Assembly: GCF_009755225.1 (NCBI RefSeq)
Contig: NZ_WQKZ01000001.1
Span: forward strand, 124,001-188,000
Direction of reading: 5' to 3'
Source of the DNA: Hymenobacter ginkgonis
GTDB taxonomy: Bacteria > Bacteroidota > Bacteroidia > Cytophagales > Hymenobacteraceae
DNA: 64,000 bases
The notes beneath the pieces were generated by a model. It made no database searches. It saw only the letters and a list, made by a program, of their open reading frames with translations, and had not been told where the DNA came from. Both the position numbers and the translations under genes were made by a program. Of the stretch, positions 26,873 through 35,566 are shown piece by piece (position 1 is the stretch's first letter; each line of letters opens with the position of its first letter).

Positions 26873-28594
26873 TTAAAACAGATTATACAGCTGCGCCAGC
26901 GGCAGCGTCTGCGCTGGCTCGCACGTCAGGTGCACGCCATCGACCATCACCCGGTACGTTTCCGGGTCCACCGAAATATTAGGTAGGTAGTCGTTCAGGG
27001 CCATGTCCTTCTTGGCTACCGTGCGGCAGCCCTTCACCGCCACCACACGCTTACTCAACCCATATTCTGACGACACCTTCTCTAGCGAAGCGCCCGACAC
27101 GAACGCCACCGAGCAATACCCTACCCCCCCGCCGTAGGCCCCAAACATGGGCCGCGAAAATGACGGCTGCGGCGTCGGAATCGAAGCATTCGGGTCGCCC
27201 ATCTGGGCCTGCACGATGACGCCGCCTTTGAGTATCATCTCCGGCCGCGAGCCGAACAGGGCCGGTTTCCAGAGCACCAAGTCGGCTAGCTTACCGATTT
27301 CGATGGAGCCGATTTCGTCGGCCATGCCGTGGGCGCGGGCGGGGTTGATGGTGTACTTGGCCACGTAGCGGCGGGCGCGGAAGTTGTCGTTCGGGCGCTT
27401 CGCGTCAGCATCTTCAGGCAGGGGGCCGCGCTGCTGGCGCATCTTGTGGGCCGTTTGCCAGGTGCGGGTGATGACCTCGCCCACCCGGCCCATCGCCTGC
27501 GAGTCGCTGCTGATGATGCTCAGCGCGCCCATATCGTGCAGAATATCTTCGGCGGCAATGGTTTCGGGGCGGATGCGGCTCTCGGCAAAGGCCACGTCCT
27601 CGGGGATGTTCTTGTCGAGGTGGTGGCACACGAGCAGCATGTCGAGGTGCTCGTCGATGGTGTTCACCGTAAACGGCCGCGTGGGGTTGGTGCTCGACGG
27701 AATGACGTTGGGCTCGCCGCAAATCTTGATGATGTCGGGCGCGTGCCCGCCGCCCGCGCCCTCCGTGTGGTACGAGTGAATGGTGCGCCCCTTGAAGGCC
27801 GCCACCGAGTTCTCCACGAAGCCGCTCTCGTTGAGCGTATCAGTGTGGATACACACCTGCACGTCGTACTTGTCGGCGATGGTCAGGCAGTTATCAATCG
27901 TGGCCGGGGTAGTGCCCCAGTCCTCGTGCAGCTTAAAGCCCAGCGCCCCGGCCTCTACCTGCTCGGCTAGCCCCTCGGGTTTCGAAGAGTTGCCCTTGCC
28001 CAAAAACCCGAAGTTCATCGGGAAAGCGTCGGTGGCCTTGAGCATCAGTTCGATGTAAAATGCGCCCGGCGTGCAGGTGGTGGCCGTGGTGCCGGCGGCC
28101 GGACCGGTGCCACCGCCCACCATCGTGGTCACGCCCGAGGCCAGCGCCTCGGTTATTTGCTGCGGGCAAATGAAGTGGATGTGGCAGTCGATGCCGCCCG
28201 CCGTGAGAATGTGCCCCTCGCCGGCCACCACTTCGGTGGTCACGCCCACCACCAGGCGCGGGTCCACGCCGGGCATGATGTGCGGGTTGCCCGCCTTGCC
28301 AATGCCCACGATGCGCCCGCCCTTGATGCCAATATCGGCCTTGTACACGCCGGTGTAGTCGAGCACCAGTGCGTTGGTAATCAGCAGGTCGAGCGCGTCG
28401 GCCTGCCCGATGCCGGCCGCCTGCCCCATGCCATCGCGCAGGGTTTTGCCGCCGCCAAACTTGCATTCCTCGCCGTACACGCAGTAGTCGCGCTCGACCT
28501 CCAGCAGCAGGTCGGTATCGCCCAGGCGCACCCGGTCGCCCACGGTCGGGCCATACATAGCAGCATACGCCTGCCGGGAAAGGGGTAGGGACAT
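26873..28594 (-). CDS. ureC: Urease alpha subunit
   Basis: Catalytic nickel subunit that hydrolyses urea to ammonia and carbamate; cytoplasmic. At 573 residues it is full length. Active-site residues are present: HIH at 138-140, the carbamylated Lys221 in GFKLHEDWG, His250 in IHTDTLNE, His276 in [15 protein letters not shown], and the mobile-flap Cys323-His324 in LVCHHLD; the distal Asp is in [12 protein letters not shown]. It starts 10 bp after an unrelated small secreted-protein gene that separates it from ureAB. Confidence 0.98.
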   Translation of the reverse strand: MSLPLSRQAYAAMYGPTVGDRVRLGDTDLLLEVERDYCVYGEECKFGGGKTLRDGMGQAAGIGQADALDLLITNALVLDYTGVYKADIGIKGGRIVGIGKAGNPHIMPGVDPRLVVGVTTEVVAGEGHILTAGGIDCHIHFICPQQITEALASGVTTMVGGGTGPAAGTTATTCTPGAFYIELMLKATDAFPMNFGFLGKGNSSKPEGLAEQVEAGALGFKLHEDWGTTPATIDNCLTIADKYDVQVCIHTDTLNESGFVENSVAAFKGRTIHSYHTEGAGGGHAPDIIKICGEPNVIPSSTNPTRPFTVNTIDEHLDMLLVCHHLDKNIPEDVAFAESRIRPETIAAEDILHDMGALSIISSDSQAMGRVGEVITRTWQTAHKMRQQRGPLPEDADAKRPNDNFRARRYVAKYTINPARAHGMADEIGSIEIGKLADLVLWKPALFGSRPEMILKGGVIVQAQMGDPNASIPTPQPSFSRPMFGAYGGGVGYCSVAFVSGASLEKVSSEYGLSKRVVAVKGCRTVAKKDMALNDYLPNISVDPETYRVMVDGVHLTCEPAQTLPLAQLYNLF

Positions 28595-28604
28595 AGATTA
28601 GGTT

Positions 28605-29063
28605 TTACAACTGAAATAATAATGTGAATTCGCCAGTGCGTTTGTCTACAAAACCAAGTTGAGAATTATTGTAAACTATCCAAATGACCTCTCTGCCCTT
28701 ATCAAGAGTACCGTTCTTCAATTTCTTTCTTTTCTCTTTCTTACTTATATAATCGTCTGGTGAAAAGTTATCGAAATAAAATCTCCATATTATAGGTTTC
28801 GAGGTGCGATAGGGTTCAAGTTTATTCGCTTCTCTAGGATGGGTTTTCCATAGTTGCCTACCACTACTATCAACGGCGGTAATATATACGCGTGCTGTAT
28901 CTAAAACGTATTTAGTAAAGCTTGCTTTATCAATTAGTACATGAGCTTTAAGGCTACTATCGAAAGTGGCCTCATATATTTTATTGTGACGCTGTCCATA
29001 ACAGACATTAACTGATAAGCTGCAAAAGAGTAATACGCTTGCTGTAATAGGTATGCCTTTCAT
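28605..29063 (-). CDS. AT-rich secreted hypothetical protein lodged between ureAB and ureC
   Basis: A 152-residue product with a signal peptide (MKGIPITASVLLFCSLSVNVCYG) and a mature part with beta-like segments, a Lys-rich stretch (KKEKRKKLKNGTLDKG) and the ending GFVDKRTGEFTLLFQL. I do not recognise it. Base composition is plainly more AT-rich than the flanking urease genes and codons such as ATA, AAA and TTA are common, which points to recent transfer. Same strand as urease, 20 bp after ureAB and 10 bp before ureC, so it must be transcribed with them. Being exported, it cannot be a urease subunit. Confidence 0.8.
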   Translation of the reverse strand: MKGIPITASVLLFCSLSVNVCYGQRHNKIYEATFDSSLKAHVLIDKASFTKYVLDTARVYITAVDSSGRQLWKTHPREANKLEPYRTSKPIIWRFYFDNFSPDDYISKKEKRKKLKNGTLDKGREVIWIVYNNSQLGFVDKRTGEFTLLFQL

Positions 29064-29083
29064 GACTTGTAACTAGTAAAGCG

Positions 29084-29809
29084 TTACCCCAGCTTCCCGA
29101 GCGCCTGTTGCTTGCCGGCTTCATCGAGCGAGCCATCAATCCAACCGTTGCCGCCGTATACGCGGCGCTCGCCGGCCAGCGCTACCAGCTGCACGCGCTT
29201 GCGCTCGCCCGGCTCGAAGCGCACCGCCGTGCCGGCCGGGATGTGGAGCCGGTAGCCGAAGGCCGCCGCCCGGTCGAAGTCCAGCCCCGCGTTGGTTTCG
29301 AAGAAGGGGTAGTGCGAGCCCACCTGCACCGGCCGGTCGCCCCGGTTAAGCACCTCCAGCTCGATAACGGGGCGGTTTTCGTTCAGGATAATGTCGCCGT
29401 CGGCCAGCAGGTACTCGCCCGGCACGGCGGCGGGCACCGGCGCGGCGGCCGGGGCCGTGCGGCTGAGGCCGCTGCCGTAGAGGGCCAGCTCGGACGAGCC
29501 GTGCTCGCGGCAAATGGGCTGGTGCACGGTCACGAGCTTGGTGCCGTCGGGGAAAGTGCCCTCTACCTGCACCTCGTGCAGCAGGTCGGCCACGCCCTCC
29601 AGCACGTCGGCCAGGCCCAGGAGCTGCTTGCCCTTGTCCATAAGCGTGGCCACCGATTCGCCGTCACGGATAAACTCCAGCAGCTGGGTGGCGAGCAGGG
29701 CGGCGGCCTCGGGGTAATTGAGGCGTAGGCCGCGGGCGTAGCGCTTCTGGGCCACTACGCCGGCCTGGTGCAATACCAACTTGTCAAGGTCTTTGGGGGC
29801 GAGGTGCAT
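29084..29809 (-). CDS. ureAB: Fused urease gamma-beta subunit
   Basis: A 241-residue fusion: residues 1-99 are the gamma subunit ([55 protein letters not shown]) and about 132-241 the beta subunit ([58 protein letters not shown]). A 30-residue Ala/Pro-rich linker joins them, the arrangement known from Helicobacter UreA. The ATG at 29809 gives the conserved start; an in-frame ATG at 29854 lies in the neighbouring palindrome and would add repeat-encoded residues. Together with ureC it makes the apoenzyme. Confidence 0.96.
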   Translation of the reverse strand: MHLAPKDLDKLVLHQAGVVAQKRYARGLRLNYPEAAALLATQLLEFIRDGESVATLMDKGKQLLGLADVLEGVADLLHEVQVEGTFPDGTKLVTVHQPICREHGSSELALYGSGLSRTAPAAAPVPAAVPGEYLLADGDIILNENRPVIELEVLNRGDRPVQVGSHYPFFETNAGLDFDRAAAFGYRLHIPAGTAVRFEPGERKRVQLVALAGERRVYGGNGWIDGSLDEAGKQQALGKLG

Positions 29810-29830
29810 GGGTATAGGGGGCGATATTCG

Positions 29831-29924
29831 GTCATGCAGAGCGCAGCGAAGCATCTCGCGTGCTGACGTCGGATTATTATCCCTAGCGTCAGCACGCGAG
29901 ATGCTTCGCTGCGCTCTGCATGAC
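29831..29924. repeat. Perfect 38-bp-arm palindrome, GAAGCATCTC family
   Basis: Arms 29831-29868 and 29887-29924 are perfect reverse complements (GTCATGCAGAGCGCAGCGAA..), with an 18-bp loop. It lies upstream of ureAB and 17 bp past the stop of the GIY-YIG gene. The 32315-32400 copy shares nearly the whole arm. Confidence 0.92.
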
Positions 29925-29941
29925 GGATGGTATTTAGCGGG

Positions 29942-30247
29942 CTAATGTAAGTCAGGCGCGCCAGTCCACGTTTCCAAATCTATGGCTTCCCATGCTGGGT
30001 TAAAGCTGGCTAGTAGCTTTTCTTTTTTGGCGCGGCTCCAGCCTTTCAATTCTTTTTCGCGGGCAATGGCCTGGTTAGCATCAGCGCAAAGCTCGAAGTA
30101 CACAAGTAGGTTGGCTTGATAGCGGCCAGTGAATTTAGTGCGTTGGCCTAGGGCATCACTATGCTCGGAAAGCCGCCGTACCAAGTCATTTGTCACGCCG
30201 ATGTAGAGTACGGTACGGATATTATTGGTGAGCATGTAGACGTACAT
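29942..30247 (-). CDS. Small GIY-YIG nuclease, copy 1
   Basis: A 101-residue single-domain GIY-YIG protein of the YhbQ/UPF0213 kind. The signature is MYVYMLTN..LYIGVTNDLVRRLSEH, with the catalytic Arg in the RR pair (24-25) and Glu64 in AIAREKELKGW, and Asn83 in FNPAWEAIDLETW. The ATG at 30247 is preferred to an upstream one because copy 2 begins at the same residue. Over the first 96 residues it is identical to copy 2 (38928-39218) at 63 positions without gaps. It stands between ureAB and the nickel permease with a full palindrome on each side. Confidence 0.93.
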   Translation of the reverse strand: MYVYMLTNNIRTVLYIGVTNDLVRRLSEHSDALGQRTKFTGRYQANLLVYFELCADANQAIAREKELKGWSRAKKEKLLASFNPAWEAIDLETWTGAPDLH

Positions 30248-30269
30248 GGAGGTAAGACTAAAGCAGGTC

Positions 30270-30424
30270 ATTGTCATGCAGACCGAAGGGAGGCATCTCG
30301 CGTGCTGACGCTAGGGGTACTAAATCAACGAAGCGAGCGAGATGCTTCCCTTCGGTCTGCATGACAATATGTAGGAAAAGTAAGTAGCGGTGCGAGCGAG
30401 ATGCTTCGCTACACTCTGCATGAC
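30270..30424. repeat. Palindrome plus an extra half copy, GAAGCATCTC family
   Basis: Arms 30270-30301 and 30338-30369 pair over 32 bp with one mismatch (ATTGTCATGCAGACCGAAGG..). A third, single arm follows at 30392-30424 (GCGAGATGCTTCGCTACACTCTGCATGACGG is the pattern, given here only in part as its family core GAGATGCTTCG..CTGCATGACGG). It lies just upstream of GIY-YIG copy 1 and downstream of the nickel permease. Confidence 0.88.
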
Positions 30425-30447
30425 GGACGGGTTAAGAGGGCAGATGC

Positions 30448-31047
30448 CTACACGTGCGTCCACACCATCCACCCGCCGTAGCCGATGCTTAGCACCGACG
30501 ACAGCACCACCGCGCCGGCTTGCAGCCGGCGGCCCAGCCGCATACGCGAGGTGAAGGGCAGGCGCATGAGGCTAGCGGCGGCCAGCATCCCCAGCATCGA
30601 CCCTAGCCCGAAAATGAGAATGTAGACAATGGCCCAGCTAGCCTGCCGTATCTCGCTCATTACCAATAAGACCAGCGCGCCGCTGCCGGCTAGCCCGTGC
30701 ACCAGGCCTACGGTGTAGGCAAAGCCCGCCCGCTGCTTGGAAAGCTGAATGGGACGGTAGGAATTCTTATCGACCAGTCGGCTGATACCCAGGCCAATCA
30801 GCATTACGCCCACGGCCGCCTCGAAATAGGGCGACTGCAAAAACGTGGCCCGGCTGAAGATGATGAGCGAGCCAAACACTACGAGCATCGTGGTGTGGCC
30901 CAGGCCCCAGAGCAGGCCGTCTTTAAGGGCTGGGCGTAGGCGGTCGTGGCGCGCTACGAGGGTGCTTATGGCCAGCAGGTGGTCGGGCTCGAAGGCGTGG
31001 CGCATCCCCACTATCGCCGCAAATAGGAGGGGAAGTATCGGTTGCAT
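30448..31047 (-). CDS. ureH: UreH/NiCoT-type nickel permease
   Basis: A 199-residue inner-membrane protein with about six hydrophobic segments. The first helix carries GMRHAFEPDHLLAIST, the His-X4-Asp-His type signature of nickel/cobalt permeases and UreH; a second polar pair is in LLWGLGHTTML and a third in GLVHGLAGSGALVLLVMS. Proteins of this kind near urease genes import nickel for the enzyme. It is upstream of ureAB in the same direction, separated by GIY-YIG copy 1 and its palindromes. Note that ureH is also used as a synonym of ureD in other systems. Confidence 0.9.
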   Translation of the reverse strand: MQPILPLLFAAIVGMRHAFEPDHLLAISTLVARHDRLRPALKDGLLWGLGHTTMLVVFGSLIIFSRATFLQSPYFEAAVGVMLIGLGISRLVDKNSYRPIQLSKQRAGFAYTVGLVHGLAGSGALVLLVMSEIRQASWAIVYILIFGLGSMLGMLAAASLMRLPFTSRMRLGRRLQAGAVVLSSVLSIGYGGWMVWTHV

Positions 31048-31085
31048 AGCCGCTTGGGGGTAGGGAAAATAGGCCAGTGCGAGCC

Positions 31086-32255
31086 CTAGCGGAGGGGCGC
31101 CGTGGTGAGTGGCGTGACGGGCGTGGTCAGCGGCCGCCGCCCCTGTACCTCGGGCATCGAGACATTGGGCAGGCGCGGCAGCACATAGCGGGCGAAATAA
31201 TCGGCCTCGTCGAGCAGCGGATAGCCCGAGAAGATGAAGGCCCGGAAACCCATGTCCATGTAGCGGTTGAGCTTCTCCACTATTTGGTCAGGCGTGCCCA
31301 CTAGGGCCCCGCCGGCGCCCGAGCGAGCCTTGCCGATATCAGTCCACAGCAATGGCTCCACGAAGCCTTCGTTGTCGGCGTGCTCGCGCAACTGGTTCTG
31401 GCGGTGCACGCCCAGCGACCACGAGTCCTGGGCGCGGCTCTTGATTTCGGCGCCCTTCACGGGGTCGAATTTCGACATGAGCTTGCGGGCGTAGGCGCGG
31501 GCCTCGTCCTCGGTTTCGCGCACGATAACGTGGATGCGCAAACCAAAATCAATCTGGCGGCCGTGGCGGGCGGCGCGGACACTTAGGTCCTGCATCGTTT
31601 CGTAGAGCATTTCCTCGGTTTCAGGCCACATCAGAAACAGGTCGCAGTACTGCGCGCACACCGCCCTAGCCCCCTCCGAGGTGCCACCGAAATAGAGTAG
31701 CGGCCCACCGTTTTGCTGATAAGGCTTGGCCGGGTCAGAGGGCATGTCGAATTGGTAGAGTTCGCCCTTATGCACGATGCGCTCCTGCGTCCAGGCCTGG
31801 CGCAAAATCTCGATGGTTTCGGCGCAGCGCTGGTAGCGCAGGCCCGCATCTTCGCGTAGGCCAGGCAGGTCAGAATTGATGATGTTGATAGTAAGCCGAC
31901 CCTCAAGCATGTGGTCGAGCGAGGCCAGGGCGCGGGCCAGCATGGGCGGGTGAATCTCGCCAGTGCGAATAGCCGTGAGCAGGTTGATGCGCGACGTTTG
32001 CAGAGCAATTCCAGCCGCGAACGTCATCACATCCTGCCCCACGGTGTAGGAAGTAGGCAGCAGAATATTGGAATAGCCCAGCCGCTCGGCCGCTAGTGTG
32101 ATGTCGCGGCAGTGCGCCCACGAGCTACGATAAGCGCCATCGAGCACGCTCAAATACTGCGTGTCGCCCCCGCAGAGGTCATCAAACCATGATATTTCGG
32201 CCACGCGCTGCGGCGTGCGAATAGCTACTGAGGCAATAGGAGAGGCTAGGGGCAT
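31086..32255 (-). CDS. LLM-class flavin-dependent monooxygenase, SsuD-like
   Basis: A 389-residue bacterial-luciferase-type monooxygenase resembling alkanesulfonate monooxygenase SsuD, which uses reduced flavin and oxygen to release sulfite from sulfonates. Typical blocks are [50 protein letters not shown] (family core), [28 protein letters not shown], and [24 protein letters not shown] near the end. No sulfonate ABC transporter or flavin reductase is adjacent, so the substrate is uncertain. It starts 60 bp from a palindrome and ends 39 bp before the nickel permease gene, same strand. Confidence 0.9.
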   Translation of the reverse strand: MPLASPIASVAIRTPQRVAEISWFDDLCGGDTQYLSVLDGAYRSSWAHCRDITLAAERLGYSNILLPTSYTVGQDVMTFAAGIALQTSRINLLTAIRTGEIHPPMLARALASLDHMLEGRLTINIINSDLPGLREDAGLRYQRCAETIEILRQAWTQERIVHKGELYQFDMPSDPAKPYQQNGGPLLYFGGTSEGARAVCAQYCDLFLMWPETEEMLYETMQDLSVRAARHGRQIDFGLRIHVIVRETEDEARAYARKLMSKFDPVKGAEIKSRAQDSWSLGVHRQNQLREHADNEGFVEPLLWTDIGKARSGAGGALVGTPDQIVEKLNRYMDMGFRAFIFSGYPLLDEADYFARYVLPRLPNVSMPEVQGRRPLTTPVTPLTTAPLR

Positions 32256-32314
32256 CGAATAAAGTAGACAGGTAGAAGACAGCTTTAAAAGCTATTTGAA
32301 AAATCATTGTTCAG

Positions 32315-32400
32315 GTCATGCAGAGCGCAGCGAAGCATCTCGCATGCTGACGTCTGGGTTTACTGCTGCACGCGAGATGCTTCGCTGCGCTCTGCATGAC
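32315..32400. repeat. Perfect 29-bp-arm palindrome, GAAGCATCTC family
   Basis: Arms 32315-32343 and 32372-32400 (GTCATGCAGAGCGCAGCGAA..) are perfect, loop 28 bp. Nearly the same arm sequence as the 29831-29924 copy. It lies between the permease at 32442 and the SsuD-like gene. Confidence 0.92.
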
Positions 32401-32441
32401 AGACGTGATTTTCATGGTTTATAAAACAGCGGTGTGGTTGT

Positions 32442-33752
32442 CTATCTAGCCGCCAGCGGTTTGCGGTAATTAAACAAGAAATAAAGCCCTAGCCCCGCCA
32501 GGGCGGCCACGGCCACATCGCGCGCCTCGGTGCCTTTGCTACTACCGAGCAGCCACAGGCACAGGCCCACGCACACTACCGCCACCACGCCGCCACCCCA
32601 CACCCGAAACGGCGCGGGCCGGCTAGGGTAGCGGCTGCGCAGCACCGGCAACGCGGCGCAGGTGAGGGCAAAATACGTGAGCCGAATAATGGTGCTGAGC
32701 GTGAGCGCATACAGAAACGTGCCCGAAATGGCGAGCACCAGCTTCAGAGCCGCCGACACAAACAACGCCACGTAGGGCGTGCGAAAGCGTGGGTGCAAAG
32801 CCCCAAAAACTGCCGGAATTTGCCCCTGCTCGGCTAGCGCAAACAGCAGGCGCGGGCCGGTCAGCATCAATGCATTGAGAGTGCCTAGGGCCGTGAGCAT
32901 GGCCGCGGCCGCTACCCCCGCCGCAGCCGCTGGACCCATAAACTGAGCAGTGGCGGCGGCCAGGGGGCGCTCAGCAGTGGCCAGCCCCGGCAGTGTGCCG
33001 ATACACACCACCTGCACCAGCAAAAACAGCACGGCCACCGTACCAATGGCCGTAAACAGCGCAAATGGCACGTTGCGCTGCGGCTGCTGAATTTCACCCG
33101 CCGGAATGGCCGCTACATCAAACCCCGAAAAGGTGAAAATGAGCAACAGCACCGCCCCCGAAAAGCTCGGGTAAGTAGGCCGCACCGCGAAGGAAAACGC
33201 GTGCCAATCAACGAAAAACAGTCCCACCGCCGTAAACGCCACCAATACCAGCAGCTTGCTGACGGTAAATAGGTTATTCACCAGCGAAGCCGTGCGCACG
33301 CCCACCAGATTGAGCAGCAACAAGCTGGCAATGAGTCCGCTCATAAATGCCGCCCGCCCGGCCCCTCTGCCCACGGCCGGCCAGAAATACGCCGCGTATT
33401 CCACAAATAAATTGCAGAGCGCCGCGAAGCTTGCTAGCCGCGAAACCCACAGCAGCCAGCCTACCTCAAACCCCACCAGCCGCCCAAACGCCTCTCGGGC
33501 GTACAAATACGGCCCTCCCGCCCCGCTAAACCGGCTGCTGACCTCCGCAAAGCACAGGATAATGAGCGCCACAATGGCCGCGCTCACGCCATACGCCACC
33601 AAGCTATAATCGCCGACCAGCGCGTAAATCTTGGCTGGCAAACCCAAAATCCCCGCCCCGATGGTAATGTTGACGATGAGGGCAACGAAGTCCCAGCGCC
33701 GAATGCCGCGAACTAGGTCAGGTCGGGCCGCAACCTCAGGGGTAGAAAGCAT
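32442..33752 (-). CDS. APC-superfamily amino acid permease
   Basis: A 436-residue inner-membrane transporter with about twelve hydrophobic segments. The first helix contains the substrate-binding GAGILGLPAKIYALVG and the next region AEVSSRFSGAGGPYLYAREAFG, both typical of APC family proteins; helix 6 has FTFSGFDVAAIPAGEIQQPQRNVPFA. The substrate, an amino acid or amine, cannot be told. The position just beyond the arginine and urease blocks would suit uptake of a nitrogen source. Confidence 0.92.
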   Translation of the reverse strand: MLSTPEVAARPDLVRGIRRWDFVALIVNITIGAGILGLPAKIYALVGDYSLVAYGVSAAIVALIILCFAEVSSRFSGAGGPYLYAREAFGRLVGFEVGWLLWVSRLASFAALCNLFVEYAAYFWPAVGRGAGRAAFMSGLIASLLLLNLVGVRTASLVNNLFTVSKLLVLVAFTAVGLFFVDWHAFSFAVRPTYPSFSGAVLLLIFTFSGFDVAAIPAGEIQQPQRNVPFALFTAIGTVAVLFLLVQVVCIGTLPGLATAERPLAAATAQFMGPAAAAGVAAAAMLTALGTLNALMLTGPRLLFALAEQGQIPAVFGALHPRFRTPYVALFVSAALKLVLAISGTFLYALTLSTIIRLTYFALTCAALPVLRSRYPSRPAPFRVWGGGVVAVVCVGLCLWLLGSSKGTEARDVAVAALAGLGLYFLFNYRKPLAAR

Positions 33753-33979
33753 GCTATGAAAATGAAAACGCCAAGAACTGGCCCTAGGGACCTTATTTCA
33801 CCAACTCAACGGGGAGCGGGGCCACAACAGCAGCCGTAGTTTTTGGGAGTTTTTCTCAGCATCAGATAAGTTCTTTTCAGCAACAAGCCCTCAAGGCTCA
33901 CCGCTAGCTCGCACGCAGGTAGGTAGCGGGCGGGCTAGGGCATAAATATAGGCCAGCGGGCGAGGCCACCCATCCGCTA

Positions 33980-34468
33980 TTAAACCGCCTTAATCATCCA
34001 AATTTGGCAGCCGAAGTGGCCGCTGTTGCCCAGCGCCTGCGGCAGATAGGTGAAGCCCAGCCGCTCGTAAAGTGGAATGGCCTGCGTCAATTCCTCCGTG
34101 GTTTCGAGATATACGCGGGTGTAGCCAGCAGCGCTAGCGGCTTGCAGGCACTGGTCGATGAGCGCTTTGCCCACGCCCCTACCCCGAGCGGCGGGCAGCA
34201 GGTAGAGCTTTACCAGCTCTACCGTATCGGATGGTAAGTTTTCAGTAGGGAAAATGCCGCCGCCACCGAATATTTCGCCCTCCTGTTCGGCTACGAAATA
34301 GGCACTACGGGGCGTCTGCTGAAACAGCTCGTAGAGCTGGTCAGTAGCTGTGTCGTAGTAAGCGGTGCCGGGCTTGGCCGCGCCGTATTCAGTGAGCGTG
34401 TCGCGGATAACGCGAGCCAGGGCCACATTATCGCCAGGGGCGATAGAGCGGATAGTGAGGTCAGCCAT
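33980..34468 (-). CDS. GNAT-family acetyltransferase
   Basis: A 162-residue GNAT protein. Acetyl-CoA binding motif A is VKLYLLPAARGRGVGKALIDQCLQAA, followed by the beta-bulge strand RVYLETTEELTQAIPLYERLGF. Its ATG overlaps the stop codon of the carbamoyltransferase gene by one base (TAATG), so the two are translationally coupled and it belongs to the arginine operon as its last gene. The acceptor molecule is unknown; it is a second GNAT gene in this operon besides the one at 44305. Confidence 0.92.
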   Translation of the reverse strand: MADLTIRSIAPGDNVALARVIRDTLTEYGAAKPGTAYYDTATDQLYELFQQTPRSAYFVAEQEGEIFGGGGIFPTENLPSDTVELVKLYLLPAARGRGVGKALIDQCLQAASAAGYTRVYLETTEELTQAIPLYERLGFTYLPQALGNSGHFGCQIWMIKAV

Positions 34469-35412
34469 TATTTCAGCAACTCATGCAGCACCGTCTGCAT
34501 CGAAAACGTCCGGTTACCCGCCTCCTGGACGATTAGTGAATTAGGTGAATCGAGCACCGCATCTGATACTTCTACGTTGCGCCGTACGGGCAGGCAGTGA
34601 ATAAATTTCGCGTCGTTGGTGCGGGCCATGTGCTCGGGCGTAAGCATCCAACTCGGGTCGTTGCTGAGCACTTGGCCGTAGTCGCGGTAACTGCTCCAGT
34701 TTTTGGCCTGTACGTAGTCGGCCCCTTCCAGCGCCTTGCGCTGGTCGTACTCGATGGTCGCGCCCTTCGTGAATTTTGGGTCTAGCTCGTAGCCTTGCGG
34801 ATGGGTGATGACAAAATCCACCCAGTCGATTTCCGAAAACCAGTCGGCAAACGAGTTTGGCACGCACTGCGGTAGGGCGCGCACGTGCGGGGCCCAGGTT
34901 AGCACCACTTTCACGCGCTCCTTTTTCTTCGTTTCGGCCACCGTAATGAGGTCAGCAAACGACTGTAATGGGTGCAGCGTAGCGCTTTCCAGGCTGATAA
35001 CTGGTACCGTGGCGTAGTGCAGAATTTTGGTAAGCACCTCCTCGCTGTAGTCGGCCTCCTTGTCTTTTAAGGTCGGAAACGTGCGCACACCCAGTACATC
35101 GCAATACTGGCTCATCACCGCGATGGCATCCTTAATATGCTCTTGCGTGGTGCCGTTCATCACGGCTCCGTCAGCCATTTCCAGCGTCCACGAGTCGGCC
35201 CCTGCGTTCAGCACCCAGGCTTGCGCACCTAGGTTGTAAGCGGCTTTTAAGCTGCTAAGGCGGGTGCGCAGGCTAGGGTTGAAGAATATCAAACCAACGG
35301 TTTTGTTTTTGCCCACGTGCTGGTAGCCGTAGGGGTTAGCTTTGATATCCAGTGCCTGCCGCAACAGTGCCTTGTATTCGCCTGCATCAGCGAAGGAGAG
35401 GAAGTTCTTCAT
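34468..35412 (-). CDS. argF': N-acylornithine carbamoyltransferase (acetyl- or succinyl-)
   Basis: Carbamoylates an N-acylated ornithine in the acylated arginine pathway. The 314-residue sequence resembles the Bacteroides fragilis N-succinylornithine enzyme closely in HPLQSFADLIT, KVVLTWAPHVRALPQCVPNSFADW, VITHPQGYELDPKF and the closing HCLPVRRNVEVSD. The carbamoyl-phosphate loop is FNPSLRTRLSS, where STRTR is usual. The residue that sets acetyl versus succinyl preference lies near NGTTQEHI; I cannot decide which acyl group is used. carB lies upstream across a palindrome, supplying carbamoyl phosphate. Confidence 0.94.
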   Translation of the reverse strand: MKNFLSFADAGEYKALLRQALDIKANPYGYQHVGKNKTVGLIFFNPSLRTRLSSLKAAYNLGAQAWVLNAGADSWTLEMADGAVMNGTTQEHIKDAIAVMSQYCDVLGVRTFPTLKDKEADYSEEVLTKILHYATVPVISLESATLHPLQSFADLITVAETKKKERVKVVLTWAPHVRALPQCVPNSFADWFSEIDWVDFVITHPQGYELDPKFTKGATIEYDQRKALEGADYVQAKNWSSYRDYGQVLSNDPSWMLTPEHMARTNDAKFIHCLPVRRNVEVSDAVLDSPNSLIVQEAGNRTFSMQTVLHELLK

Positions 35413-35443
35413 TTCTTAATTAAAGTAGCATAAAGCCAAAAGT

Positions 35444-35545
35444 AGAACGTCATGCTGAGCTTGTCGAAGCATCTCTACTGTGTCGTTAGGGTTCGTAATC
35501 CAACGAAGCGGTAGAGATGCTTCAACGAGCTCAGCATGACGTTCT
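35444..35545. repeat. 35-bp-arm palindrome, GAAGCATCTC family
   Basis: Arms 35444-35478 and 35511-35545 pair with two mismatches (AGAACGTCATGCTGAGCTTG..). The loop is 32 bp. It fills most of the carB-argF' junction, both genes on the - strand. Confidence 0.9.
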
Positions 35546-35566
35546 GTTATTTATCATTTAAGACTG

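Noticed and set aside
29810..29854. N-terminal extension of ureAB from an ATG at 29854
   Set aside because: These codons come from the palindrome arm and the gamma-subunit family starts at the ATG at 29809.
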